From Frondihabitans sp. PhB188 (GTDB lineage Bacteria > Actinomycetota > Actinomycetes > Actinomycetales > Microbacteriaceae): DNA of 64,000 bases. A program made the translations under genes and the position numbers. The notes under the pieces are model-generated. The model had not been told where the DNA came from. It searched no databases and saw only the letters and a list, made by a program, of their open reading frames with translations. The stretch lies in contig NZ_RJUO01000005.1 of assembly GCF_003752365.1 (NCBI RefSeq), positions 186,001 to 250,000 on the forward strand. The letters are read 5' to 3'. Positions 52,971 through 61,174 of the stretch are shown here, one piece after another. How positions within the stretch are numbered: position 1 is the first letter of the stretch; each line of letters starts with the position of its first letter.

Positions 52971-53032
52971 GCAGGCGTCAGCCCGCGGCGGGGCCGAGCC
53001 CGCCCGGGTAGGCGTCAGCCCACGGCGGGGCC
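52971..53032. repeat. 25-bp direct repeat spanning the rbsK stop
   Basis: Two near-identical 25-bp copies (52971-52995 and 53008-53032, AGGCGTCAGCCC then GGCGGGGCC) are 37 bp apart. The second encodes the last residues and stop of the ribokinase; the first lies just beyond it and repeats the same stop. Confidence 0.75.
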
Positions 53033-53941
53033 GGCCCCGAGATCGGACTCTCGCGGGTACGACGACTGGGCGCCGATGCCGCGAACGGCGAAGCTGCCGG
53101 CGAGGGCTCCGAGTCGGACGGCCCCTTCGAGGTCGCTGCCCGCGGCGAGGCTGGAGACGAGGGCACCCGAGAAGGCGTCGCCCGCGCCGGTGGTGTCGAC
53201 GACGTGCTCGACCCGGTTCGCCTCGACGTGGCCGTGCTCGCCGCGATTCGCCCAGACCGCGCCGAGCGACCCGAGCGTGATGACGGCGGAGAGAGCCCGC
53301 TTGGTGAGCGAGTCGACGGCGACGAGGGCCTCGTCGACGCTGGCGATCGAGAGCCCCGTCATCTCGGCGGCCTCGGTCTCGTTGACGATCACGGGGTCGG
53401 CGAGCGCGACGACGTCGGCGTCGATCTCGAGGTACGGCGCGAGGTTGAGCACGACGCGGGCGCCGGCGACGGCAGCCGCGCGCGCGGAGGCCTCGAGCAC
53501 GTCACGCGGCAGCTCGCCCTGCATGGACAGGAGAGCGTCGTCCGAGGCCAGCCTGACGACCGCGGCGGCGGCGCGCTCGGCCGTCACCGTGCCGTTGGCA
53601 CCCGAGACCACGGTGATCGAGTTCTCGCCGGTGTCGTCGATCGAGATCAGGGCGAGTCCGGTGGGCTGCCCGTCGACGATCCGCACGTCGTCGACCGACA
53701 CCCCGTCTGAGTCCAGGGAACGCAGGATCCGGGCCCCGTCGTCGTCCCGACCGACCGCGCCCACGAAGTGCACGTCTCCCCCGAGTCGCGCCGCCGCGAC
53801 GGCCTGGTTCGCGCCCTTGCCGCCCGGCTGCTTGGTCAGGCCGGTGGCCATGACGGTCTCGCCCGGCTGGGGTGCGCGGACGGTGCGCACCAGGTAGTCC
53901 TGATTCGCGGAGCCGACGACGATGACGCGCTTGGTGTTCAC
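53015..53941 (-). CDS. rbsK: Ribokinase
   Basis: A 308-residue PfkB-family sugar kinase phosphorylating ribose to ribose 5-phosphate. The start VIVVGSANQDYLV and the sugar-binding GGKGANQAVAAARLGG at about residues 40-55 are typical. The ATP-side signature is DTTGAGDAFSGAL near residue 245, with the catalytic Asp. GTG start. No ribose transporter is adjacent; ribose from the nucleoside pathway or the environment could be the source. Assignment to ribokinase over other PfkB kinases is likely but not certain. Confidence 0.9.
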   Translation of the reverse strand: MNTKRVIVVGSANQDYLVRTVRAPQPGETVMATGLTKQPGGKGANQAVAAARLGGDVHFVGAVGRDDDGARILRSLDSDGVSVDDVRIVDGQPTGLALISIDDTGENSITVVSGANGTVTAERAAAAVVRLASDDALLSMQGELPRDVLEASARAAAVAGARVVLNLAPYLEIDADVVALADPVIVNETEAAEMTGLSIASVDEALVAVDSLTKRALSAVITLGSLGAVWANRGEHGHVEANRVEHVVDTTGAGDAFSGALVSSLAAGSDLEGAVRLGALAGSFAVRGIGAQSSYPRESDLGAGPAVG

Positions 53942-54067
53942 GCCGTAAGCCTTTCACACCTGGTGCGCACCTCCAGGCTCGATCGGGCCGTTCTACCCGC
54001 CGGCGTGCTGAAATAGGTCAACGCTCCGGCTCTGACGAACGCCGCTCTGCTCGCCGTAGGAGGCAGC

Positions 54068-54325
54068 ATGCCCAGCACCGAGATCACGTGGGAGATCGAC
54101 TTCGAGCTCGTCGTGCTCGACGGACTCGACGACACCGTGTCGTGCGAGTGGGAGGGCTGCTCGCACGAGGCCCTCTGGACGTGGACGCACGGCTGCGGCG
54201 AGGTCTGGCTCTACTGCGACCGCCACCGCGACGTGTTCGACGACAAGAACGCCGGGCCGGCCGAGCAGATCTGCAACGCGTGCGGGGTCAGCGTGCCGAA
54301 GCCCGCGCCCTGGGAGCGCCTGTAG
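54068..54325 (+). CDS. Small Cys/His-rich protein of unknown function
   Basis: An 85-residue soluble protein. The Cys and His pattern CEWEGC, THGC, YCDRHRD and ICNACG could bind one or two zinc ions, resembling a zinc ribbon. The N-terminal 20 residues are acidic. AGGAGG lies a few bases before the ATG. No neighbour indicates a role, and I do not recognise the family. Confidence 0.75.
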   Translation: MPSTEITWEIDFELVVLDGLDDTVSCEWEGCSHEALWTWTHGCGEVWLYCDRHRDVFDDKNAGPAEQICNACGVSVPKPAPWERL

Positions 54326-54348
54326 CGCGGGGGCTACCGTCTACGCGC

Positions 54349-54603
54349 ATGAGCACAGACGACGACAAGCCCACGCTTCCCTCCCCCTCCTCGGTCACCT
54401 CTCCGGCTCCCTCCTCGGCTCCGGACGGCGACGTCACCGAGCCGCTCGGCGGCGCCACCTCCGGCGAGGACGGCTACGTCGCCGTCAACGGCAGCGGCAT
54501 CTCGGGCGAGCGGCATGTTCCCACCGCCGACGAGGAGATCGGACGCGGGTCCGCCTACGACCCCCAGGGCGAGCGGTACCCGTCCGAGGAGCACGGCGAC
54601 TGA
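54349..54603 (+). CDS. Small hydrophilic protein, probably disordered
   Basis: An 84-residue protein rich in Ser, Pro, Asp, Glu and Gly, with no hydrophobic core; likely intrinsically disordered. It begins MSTDDDKPTLPSPSS and ends YPSEEHGD. A TACCGT -10 box (54335-54340) lies 8 nt before the ATG, suggesting a leaderless transcript. Function unknown. Similar short acidic proteins are common in Microbacteriaceae, but I cannot name one. Confidence 0.6.
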   Translation: MSTDDDKPTLPSPSSVTSPAPSSAPDGDVTEPLGGATSGEDGYVAVNGSGISGERHVPTADEEIGRGSAYDPQGERYPSEEHGD

Positions 54604-54697
54604 CGCCGCGTCGTCAGCCAGCCAGATCGGGCGAAACCGAGGCGTCAGCCGCCGATTCGCGTGATTTCACTAGTCGAGGAGACGCGCCGGCCCCGCC

Positions 54698-56056
54698 TCA
54701 GTAGGCCTTTTTCGCCGTGCACGTCTCCTGCGCCGCGCTCTGGCCGGTGGCCGTACCCGGGAGCACAGCGGCGGTCTTGCGGGGCGCGGGCGCCTTGGAC
54801 GCGCTCGACGACTTCGGCGTGGCCGGCGCGGCAGGAGCCGAGGTCGCCGATGACGACGCCGACGGAGTCGCCAGCTGCGCCGACTGGCCGAGGCTGCCCG
54901 GCGCGAGCGTGATCGCCTGGTTGCTGACGAGCGCGGCCTTCAGGGCGGTGACGCCGGCCGGGTCGGGGATGAGGCGGTTGGCGTCGGCGGGATCGTCGAC
55001 GCTCGGGTACTGGAAGAAGACGATGTTGTCGAGGCCGATCGACTTCACGGCGACGCCGATCTTGACGAGCGTCGGAGCCGTGAGGCTAGACGACTTCTGC
55101 ACGCTCTTCAGGGCCGTCGACGAGAGGTTGTACAGCTGCACGGGGTTGCTCAGGACTCCCCCGTTGACGATCTTGCGCATGAGCGCCGACATGAAGACCT
55201 GCTGGTTGCTGATGCGCGCGGTGTCGCCGCCGAAGCCGACGCCCTCGCGGGTCCGCAGGAACGCCCCGGCCTCCTTGCCCTTGAACACGTGCGGCCCCGC
55301 CGTGGGGATGTTCAGCGGCGGGTCGGTGTTCGGGTCGACGAGGGGCGTGGCCAGGCACACGGTGACCCCGCCGACGGCCGTCGTCATCTTCACGACGCCG
55401 TCGAACTTGACCATGGCGGCGTAGTCGATCTGCACGCCGGTGAGGCTCGCGACCGTCGTCGCCACGCACTGAAGGCCCATCTTCACGCCGCCGCGTCCGA
55501 GCGACGTGTTGAGCATCCCGAGCGATGAGGCGGGCGTCGTGCCGCCGGAGTCGTTCTTGCAGGCCGGCAGCGGCACCTCGAGGTCACGGGGCAGGCTGAT
55601 GACGGCCATGCTGGTGTGGTCTTCGTTGATGTGGATCAGGAGGTTGGTGTCGTTGTTTCCGACGCCGGAACTCGCAGCCTGGTTCGCGGCATCATCGAAT
55701 CCGGCGCCCTGACCCGTCCGGGTGTCGGACGCCACCACGAGCATGTTGACCTCGCCCGAGTAGGCCGTGATCTGCTCGGTCTTGTGCTGCGCCTTGCCCG
55801 ACGGACCGATGGCGGTGAACGGAACCGACGGCTGGGCCTCGTGCACGACCGACCACGCGGCGATGCCGGCGACCGAGACCGTGCTGACGAGGGCGACGGC
55901 AGCGACGATGCCGACGGCCTTGAGCGCGACGATGGCCGGGCGGCTGCGGCGGAGACGTCCGTGCCGCGCGACGGTCGGCGCAGGCTGGCTCGAGGCCGCG
56001 GGCTCACTCTCCTGCGCGGATCGGCGACCCCGTCGGGGCTGGTCGTCGTTCGTCAT
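54698..56056 (-). CDS. LytR-CpsA-Psr family glycopolymer ligase
   Basis: A 452-residue LCP protein that attaches cell-wall glycopolymers from a lipid carrier to peptidoglycan. Order: a cytoplasmic Arg-rich tail, one membrane helix (about 44-68) and the LCP domain with VVASDTR, VISLPRDLEV and the Arg-rich GGDTARISNQQ motif near 280. A Ser/Ala/Pro-rich tail follows, with a single Cys near the end. A promoter (TTGTTA, 17 bp, TAGTCT) sits before the start. The acceptor polymer is unknown. Confidence 0.92.
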   Translation of the reverse strand: MTNDDQPRRGRRSAQESEPAASSQPAPTVARHGRLRRSRPAIVALKAVGIVAAVALVSTVSVAGIAAWSVVHEAQPSVPFTAIGPSGKAQHKTEQITAYSGEVNMLVVASDTRTGQGAGFDDAANQAASSGVGNNDTNLLIHINEDHTSMAVISLPRDLEVPLPACKNDSGGTTPASSLGMLNTSLGRGGVKMGLQCVATTVASLTGVQIDYAAMVKFDGVVKMTTAVGGVTVCLATPLVDPNTDPPLNIPTAGPHVFKGKEAGAFLRTREGVGFGGDTARISNQQVFMSALMRKIVNGGVLSNPVQLYNLSSTALKSVQKSSSLTAPTLVKIGVAVKSIGLDNIVFFQYPSVDDPADANRLIPDPAGVTALKAALVSNQAITLAPGSLGQSAQLATPSASSSATSAPAAPATPKSSSASKAPAPRKTAAVLPGTATGQSAAQETCTAKKAY

Positions 56057-56101
56057 CGGGCTCCCTGGTGCTCGGCGGCCGGGTGTGCCGCGTCCTGACG
56101 A

Positions 56102-56130
56102 AGACTACAAAGGTTGCGGTTCGCTAACAA
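56102..56130 (-). promoter_or_regulatory. Promoter of the LCP gene
   Basis: On the minus strand, TTGTTA (56130-56125), a 17-bp spacer and TAGTCT (56107-56102) are near-consensus, and the region is AT-richer than its surroundings. Confidence 0.6.
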
Positions 56131-56145
56131 ACCGCTCGGCCGAGG

Positions 56146-56592
56146 CTAGTCATCGACCGAGAAGCGGATCGTCTCGTCGCCGCTCGTGAGGGTGAGCGTC
56201 GAATCATCGCGGGTGTACTGCATGGTGTGTGCGGCGAATTCGGTGGCCCAGTGCTCCTGGCCGCTCTCACGGGCGCGGCACCCCATCGCCGTCGCAGTCG
56301 CGCTGCCCGTGGGCACGAGATCCTCGCCACGAGCTCGAACGTCGACGGACACCGCGTTGCACGGCGTGTTCATCATCATCGTCAGCGTCCCGTTCATCCG
56401 CGTGAAGCTCATGGTGAGCGGCGTCGTCCCGAGCCACTCCACCGCCTTGCCGCCGTCCGTCCCGGACATCGACGTGTACTGCGCGTCGCCGAACGGATTG
56501 GCGATCGTCGCCTCCTCGATCGCCGCGCATCCGCTCAGGCTGAGGGCCACCATGCTGGCCGCGGCGATCGCGGCCGTTCGGAGAGCGTTCAT
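56146..56592 (-). CDS. META-like lipoprotein
   Basis: A 148-residue lipoprotein. Signal peptide with lipobox LSGC places the acylated Cys at residue 22. The mature part resembles a META/HslJ-type domain: GGKAVEWLGTTPLTMSF, then MNTPCNAVSVDVRAR and a C-terminal TLTLTSGDETIRFSV strand. Its start overlaps the stop of the preceding membrane-protein gene (ATGA), making it the third gene of the sigma-factor operon. A role in envelope stress is plausible by context only. Confidence 0.78.
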   Translation of the reverse strand: MNALRTAAIAAASMVALSLSGCAAIEEATIANPFGDAQYTSMSGTDGGKAVEWLGTTPLTMSFTRMNGTLTMMMNTPCNAVSVDVRARGEDLVPTGSATATAMGCRARESGQEHWATEFAAHTMQYTRDDSTLTLTSGDETIRFSVDD

Positions 56593-57092
56593 CTGGTCCA
56601 CACCTTCTGATCGTGAGTTGCACAGGTCGCCGGGTCGTCGGCGTACACGGAGATCGAGCGGGAGGGCCCCTCGCAGACCACGGCGTCGTCGAGCGAGCCG
56701 GCCGGGAGGCGGAGCAGTCGCTCGCAGGCGGTCGTCGGATCGCCCGAGAACTCCGCGCGTCCGGCGACGGCGGCAGCGCCTTGGCACGACAACGATCCGG
56801 CGGACGCGTTCTGCGGGACGCTTCCGTCCGCCGCCACGCCCCCGCTCGTCGGCGAGCTCTCGCCGGAGGTGCCGCCCGCCGACATGATGTCGCTCGACTG
56901 CGGCGCCAGGGCCGGAAGGGCGAAGCCGCCGACCACCAGCACCGCCGCGACGAGCGGCACCCCGACGAGCAGAGTCCGCCGTCGCCGACGTCGGGTGCGC
57001 TCGACGGCGTCGATGCGGCGGAGCACCTCGGGGAGGCGGGCCTGCGCCAGGCGGTCGGTCTCGTCGGCGGGGGGCAGGAGTTCCTGCGTCAT
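56589..57092 (-). CDS. Membrane protein in ECF sigma operon, possible anti-sigma factor
   Basis: A 167-residue protein with one membrane helix (about 40-63) preceded by an Arg-rich cytoplasmic stretch and followed by a Ser/Gly-rich linker and an extracytoplasmic domain with four Cys. The position right after an ECF sigma gene suggests an anti-sigma role, but the cytoplasmic segment is only about 40 residues and I see no zinc-binding HxxxCxxC motif. The ATG lies 9 bp after the sigma stop. Confidence 0.68.
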   Translation of the reverse strand: MTQELLPPADETDRLAQARLPEVLRRIDAVERTRRRRRRTLLVGVPLVAAVLVVGGFALPALAPQSSDIMSAGGTSGESSPTSGGVAADGSVPQNASAGSLSCQGAAAVAGRAEFSGDPTTACERLLRLPAGSLDDAVVCEGPSRSISVYADDPATCATHDQKVWTR

Positions 57093-57101
57093 CGGGGTCT
57101 C

Positions 57102-57629
57102 CTACTCGTGTCCGAGGGCGGCGCGGAGGCGCGCCCTGATCCGCTGGAGCCGCTTGCCGACAGCGGCCTCGGTCGTGCTGAGCGCCTGGGCCGCCTCGCG
57201 GTACGACTGCCCCTCGACGAGGCAGAGGCGGCACAGCTCCTGGTCGGTCGGGCTCAGCTTGGCGAGCTCGGACCGGACCCATGCGGCGTCTTCGGCCGTG
57301 TCGCCGACCGTGCCATCGCTGTCGCGAAGCTCGAGCGTCGCCCGGTTCGCATGCTTGCGGAGGTGGTTGCGGCAGTGGTTGCGGCTGATCGTCAGCAGCC
57401 ACGGGAGCAGCGACTGATCGACGACCGTCGCAGACGATCGCTTCGTCCAGGCGACGACGAACGTCTCCTGCGCGAGGTCTTCGGCGGCGTGCTGCTGGCC
57501 GACCTTCGCCCAGCAGTACCGCAGGATCGCCCCGGCGTGCCTCTCGTACAGGCTCGCGAACGATCCGACGTCACCCTGCTTCGACGCGTCGAGCAGGGCC
57601 ACGTCGGATCGTTCCGCTTGCTCCCCCAT
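57102..57629 (-). CDS. ECF RNA polymerase sigma factor
   Basis: A 175-residue ECF sigma factor. Region 2 has ERHAGAILRYCWAKVGQQ and AEDLAQETFVVAWTK; region 4 has DQELCRLCLVEGQSYREAAQAL with the helix-turn-helix near 145. GGAGG lies 5 nt before the ATG at 57629. It drives an operon with a membrane protein and a lipoprotein. A palindrome is centred about 35 bp before the start. Target promoters are unknown. Confidence 0.87.
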   Translation of the reverse strand: MGEQAERSDVALLDASKQGDVGSFASLYERHAGAILRYCWAKVGQQHAAEDLAQETFVVAWTKRSSATVVDQSLLPWLLTISRNHCRNHLRKHANRATLELRDSDGTVGDTAEDAAWVRSELAKLSPTDQELCRLCLVEGQSYREAAQALSTTEAAVGKRLQRIRARLRAALGHE

Positions 57630-57654
57630 GTGGTCCTCCACCCAGGCAATGTCG

Positions 57655-57672
57655 TCAGGAGCCACATCCTGA
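57655..57672. promoter_or_regulatory. Palindrome upstream of the ECF sigma gene
   Basis: TCAGGA (57655-57660), a 6-bp spacer and TCCTGA (57667-57672) form a perfect inverted repeat 26-43 bp before the sigma start. It may be an operator or part of an autoregulated promoter. A CCCGA/TCGGG hairpin follows at 57681-57696. Confidence 0.45.
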
Positions 57673-57808
57673 CATCCCGACCCGAATTTTCTCGGGCGCA
57701 GGAACTGCCCTCCGGCTCCGACCCCGCCCGGCCTTTGGCGATCTCGTCCTCCAGGCCGATGGCGGGGCCCGCCCGCGACCGCGACGCTGGGCGGATGAGA
57801 GCGAGTGG

Positions 57809-58231
57809 ATGATCGTCGCGGCGGTGGTCGCAGTCGGGGCGGGCGTCGGGGGGCACGCCGTGGCGACGAGGGCCACGGAGGTGCGGGGGCCCGTTCCTGC
57901 GCCGTCGGCCCCGGTCCGAGACGTCGCGCTGGCGTACCTGCGCGCCGCGACGACGGAGGACTGCGGGCTGACGGACGCGCTGACCGTGCACGCGCCCGAT
58001 GGTCCGGGCACGGGGACGTTCGCCTGGTGCCGCGACCCGCGCATGCTGGCGTTCTCAGGCGTCGGCAGGCCGGACCCGACGGGCGAGCCGGCGGGCGACT
58101 ACTGCGTGCCGTTCACGATGCGGACGACGGCCAGCAGCGACGAGACGATCCAGGCGGGGACGCAGGACTGGATGCTGTGCTTCACGCGAACGTCGGCCGG
58201 CTGGCGGGTCCTAGACCAGGGCGACAGCTGA
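57809..58231 (+). CDS. Putative exported protein of unknown function
   Basis: A 140-residue protein with a short N-terminal hydrophobic segment (signal or anchor) and a small mature domain: VALAYLRAATTEDCGLTDALTV, four Cys and a C-terminal TSAGWRVLDQG strand. This recalls NTF2/SnoaL-like or Mce-associated small extracytoplasmic domains, but I do not assign it. It diverges from the sigma operon. The ATG at 57809 is the first usable start, and the hydrophobic core begins immediately, so an upstream start may be missed. Confidence 0.62.
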   Translation: MIVAAVVAVGAGVGGHAVATRATEVRGPVPAPSAPVRDVALAYLRAATTEDCGLTDALTVHAPDGPGTGTFAWCRDPRMLAFSGVGRPDPTGEPAGDYCVPFTMRTTASSDETIQAGTQDWMLCFTRTSAGWRVLDQGDS

Positions 58232-58249
58232 CCCCCCGGCCCGTCGCGC

Positions 58250-58461
58250 ACCCGCCGTCGGAGGAAACCGCCAGGCGCCGTCGCCCGTCGCACCACCCGC
58301 CGTCGGAAGGTCCCGCCAGGGCCGAGGCCGCCCCGCGGCCAATGGCCCCACCCTCCGTCGGAAAATTCCCGCCAGGGCCGAGGCCGCCCCGCGGCCAATG
58401 GCCCCACCCTCCGTCGGAAGATTCCCGCCAGGGCCAAGGCCGCCCCGCGGCCAAAGGCCAC
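58250..58461. repeat. Tandem array of about 56-bp units
   Basis: The word CCGTCGGA recurs at 58255, 58300, 58355 and 58411, so the spacings are 45, 55 and 56. The last two units are almost identical (CCCGCCAGGGCC, CCGCGGCCAATGGCC) and the first is decayed. No gene is supported in 58232-58576. It is a second, unrelated tandem array of intergenic type. Confidence 0.85.
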
Positions 58462-58576
58462 AGCGTCAAGGCCGCTTGCGGCCTCTGACGCGCGCGCCGA
58501 AGGCGCCAGACAAACACCGCGACCGCGGCATGCGAGCGGCGAGCGAAGCGAGACGCGAACAGCGAATGCCCAAGGG

Positions 58577-58649
58577 AGCCGCCTGTCAGAATCGAACTGA
58601 CGACCTTCTCATTACGAGTGAGACGCTCTACCGACTGAGCTAAGGCGGC
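58577..58649 (-). tRNA. tRNA-Thr (anticodon CGT)
   Basis: Read on the minus strand, the 73-nt sequence folds as a standard cloverleaf: acceptor GCCGCCT/AGGCGGC, D stem GCTC/GAGC, anticodon stem TCTCA/TGAGA with loop CTCGTAA, T stem GTCAG/CTGAC with TTCGATT. The anticodon CGT reads ACG threonine codons. CCA is not encoded. Confidence 0.97.
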
Positions 58650-58688
58650 GTGATTTCGAGTGGTTGCTCGAACGCACAGTCAGATACA

Positions 58689-59357
58689 TTACCCGATCGC
58701 GGAGCCTTGTCGTGACCACAGTGTTCCGAGCGTCGTGAAGCTGTGCTCGAGGTGTTGCCGGAGGGTGTGCTCGATCTCGGCGGCGCCGAGCTCGACCGGC
58801 TTCTGCTCGATCCACTCGGCCCAGGCGTGGCGGAGGGTCGCCATCACGACGAGGCCTGCGAGGTGCGATTCGCTGGCGAGGCGGTCGGCGTCGGCGGCCA
58901 GGCCGGGGTCGTCGGCGGCGAGCCGCCTGCCGACGAGGTCTTGGATCTGCGCTTCGAACTCGTGCATGGAGGCGTTGCGGCGGGCGAACAGCTCGGGGTG
59001 GTCGCGCAGGACCGCGCGGCGGGCGACGACGAGCTCGCGGTCGGTGAGGAACTCCTCGGTCGCGGCCTCGAGGATGCCGACGACGTCCGAGAGCACGAGG
59101 TCGCGGCCGCGGGCGCTGACGAACCGGTCGAGAGCCTCGCCGTCGGGCACGAGAGGCGGGTCGCCGACGACGGCCTCCTCTTTCGACGAGAAGTAGTTGA
59201 AGAACGTGCGGGGCGACACGTCGGCGTCGTTCGCGATCATGTCGACGGTGACGGCGTCGTATCCCCTGTCGCGGACGAGGCGCAGCACTGCCACCTGGAT
59301 GGCTCGCCGCGTTGCGAGTCGTTTGCGTTCGCGAAGGCCGGGTTGCGGGTCGGTCAT
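58689..59357 (-). CDS. TetR-family transcriptional regulator
   Basis: A 222-residue regulator. The helix-turn-helix spans about residues 10-55 (RERKRLATRRAIQVAVLRLV, then DMIANDADVSPRTFFNYFSSKEE), typical of the family. The ligand domain ends in HTLRQHLEHSF. The ATG at 59357 follows a CAAGAT box by 6 nt, the same pattern as maf. Its target is unknown; the neighbouring genes are a tRNA and holB, neither an obvious regulated transporter. Confidence 0.88.
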   Translation of the reverse strand: MTDPQPGLRERKRLATRRAIQVAVLRLVRDRGYDAVTVDMIANDADVSPRTFFNYFSSKEEAVVGDPPLVPDGEALDRFVSARGRDLVLSDVVGILEAATEEFLTDRELVVARRAVLRDHPELFARRNASMHEFEAQIQDLVGRRLAADDPGLAADADRLASESHLAGLVVMATLRHAWAEWIEQKPVELGAAEIEHTLRQHLEHSFTTLGTLWSRQGSAIG

Positions 59358-59402
59358 GCGACCATCTTGGCCTACGCGCTGGCGAAACTGCTGACCGTGC
59401 AC

Positions 59403-60551
59403 CTATCGGGTGGAGTGACGGCTCACCGCGATGAGCATCGCCTCGAGGGCAAGCAGCGCGGCGACGTTCCGGTCGACCCGCTCGCGAGCCGTCTGCACGG
59501 CGTCGAGCACCCGCAGCGTCGAGGCCGCGGTCGACGACTGCGCAGCCTGATCGAGCCGGGGCCGGATGCTGTCGTTGATGGGCTCGTCGACGCCGCCCAG
59601 CTGAAGCAGCAGGATGTCGCGGTAGAGCGAGAGCAGGTCGACGAGGATGCGGTCGATCCCGTCGCGCAGCGACCTCGTGGCGCGGCGCTTCTGGTCTTCC
59701 TCGAGGGTCCGCATCTGCGAGCGCAGGGCCGGCGGGATCGTGCCGCCCGGTGCTACTCCGAGCGATCGGAGGGCGCTCTCCCGCTCCTGCTCGTCCCGCT
59801 CGGCGGTGAAGGCCTTGGCGTCGTCGCCGGCGACCGCGAGCAGCACGCCGGCGGCCACGACGGCGTCCGACACGGACCGGATCGACAGAACCGTGTCGAG
59901 GGTCTGGCGGCGTCTCGCGCGGGCCTCGGGGTCGGTCGCCAGGCGTCTCGCCATCCCGATGTGGCTCTGCGCTTCGCGCGCGGCCAGCAGCGCCGTCCCG
60001 GCGTCGATGCCGTCTCTCTCGCGGAGGAGCGTGGCCACGTCAGCGGGCGCAGGAACTCGCAGCCGCACTGATCGCACCCTCGACCGGATCGTCGGGATGA
60101 GGTCCGCCTCGCTCGGCGCGCAGAGGATCCAGACCGTGCTCGACGGGGGCTCCTCGAGCGCCTTGAGGAGCACGTTCGAGGTCTGCTCGGTCATGCGGTC
60201 GGCATCCTCGACGACGACCACGCGGTAGCGGCCGACCGACGGCGAGTACTGCGAGTTCCTGACCAGTTCGCGGACTTCGTCGATCTTGATGATGACGCGG
60301 TCGGTGCTCAGAACGGCGAGGTCGGGGTGCGACCGGGCGTGCACCTGGGCGAGAGTGGCGTCTTCGTCGGCCGGTCCGCGCGACAGCAACGCCGCGGCGA
60401 ACGCGTAGGCGAGGTTGGAGCGGCCGGAGCCGGGCGGGCCGGTGATCAGCCAGGAGTGCGACATGGCGCGGTTGCCGGGCGCTGTCGACGCGGCCGCGCG
60501 GAGGGAGCGGATGGCGTCGTCCTGGCCGGTGAGGTGATCCCAGAAGCCCAC
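59403..60551 (-). CDS. holB: DNA polymerase III delta' subunit
   Basis: A 382-residue clamp-loader subunit. It begins GFWDHLTGQDDAIRSLRAA, has a P-loop-like GPPGSGRSN at residues 38-46, VVVVEDADRMTEQTSNVLLKALEEPP and the sensor LIPTIRSRVR. The four-cysteine zinc module seen in some bacterial delta' proteins is not present. GTG start, 2 bp after the tmk stop, so it is the third gene of a topA-tmk-holB operon. Confidence 0.93.
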   Translation of the reverse strand: MGFWDHLTGQDDAIRSLRAAASTAPGNRAMSHSWLITGPPGSGRSNLAYAFAAALLSRGPADEDATLAQVHARSHPDLAVLSTDRVIIKIDEVRELVRNSQYSPSVGRYRVVVVEDADRMTEQTSNVLLKALEEPPSSTVWILCAPSEADLIPTIRSRVRSVRLRVPAPADVATLLRERDGIDAGTALLAAREAQSHIGMARRLATDPEARARRRQTLDTVLSIRSVSDAVVAAGVLLAVAGDDAKAFTAERDEQERESALRSLGVAPGGTIPPALRSQMRTLEEDQKRRATRSLRDGIDRILVDLLSLYRDILLLQLGGVDEPINDSIRPRLDQAAQSSTAASTLRVLDAVQTARERVDRNVAALLALEAMLIAVSRHSTR

Positions 60552-60553
60552 GG

Positions 60554-61174
60554 TCAGCCCAGCAGCTCTCGGACGCGCGCCTGAATGACCGCGGCGATGT
60601 CGTCGCAGCTGCGGGTGGCGTCGATCACGAGGAAGCGCTCGGGCTCGGCATCGGCCAGGGCCAGGAAGGCGCGTCGGACCCGCGCGTGGAAGTCGGCGGC
60701 CTCGGCCTCGAGCCGGTCGTACTCCTTCGCGTCGGAGTCGAGACGGGCGCGGCTCGCGGTCTCGTCGAGGTCGAGCAGCACGGTCAGATCGGGCAGGAGG
60801 CCCTCGGCCGCCCAGAGAGACAGGTCGCGGATCTCGTCGCCGCCGAGCACCCGGCCGGCGCCCTGGTAGGCGACGGACGAGTCGAGGTAGCGGTCCTGGA
60901 GCACGACCTCGCCGCGCTCGAGCGCGGGGCGAACGAGCGTCGACACGTGATGGGCGCGGTCGGCCGCGTAGAGGAGGGCCTCGGCGCGCGGGGCGATGTG
61001 GCCGCGCCGGTGCAGCACCATCGTGCGGATCTCGGCGCCGAGGTCGGTGCCGCCGGGTTCGCGCGTGCGCACGACCGTCTGCCCCTGCTCGGTGAGCCAG
61101 GTCTCGAGCAGGGCGGCCTGCGTCGACTTGCCGACGCCGTCTCCCCCCTCGAGCGTGATGAAGAGGCCGGACAC
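60554..61174 (-). CDS. tmk: Thymidylate kinase
   Basis: A 206-residue kinase making dTDP from dTMP. P-loop GGDGVGKST at residues 10-18, the DR motif DRYLDSSVAYQGAGR near 93 and the TREPGGT motif near 40 identify it. The GTG shares its first G with the topA stop (TAGTG), giving tight translational coupling. DNA replication genes lie on both sides. Confidence 0.94.
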   Translation of the reverse strand: MSGLFITLEGGDGVGKSTQAALLETWLTEQGQTVVRTREPGGTDLGAEIRTMVLHRRGHIAPRAEALLYAADRAHHVSTLVRPALERGEVVLQDRYLDSSVAYQGAGRVLGGDEIRDLSLWAAEGLLPDLTVLLDLDETASRARLDSDAKEYDRLEAEAADFHARVRRAFLALADAEPERFLVIDATRSCDDIAAVIQARVRELLG

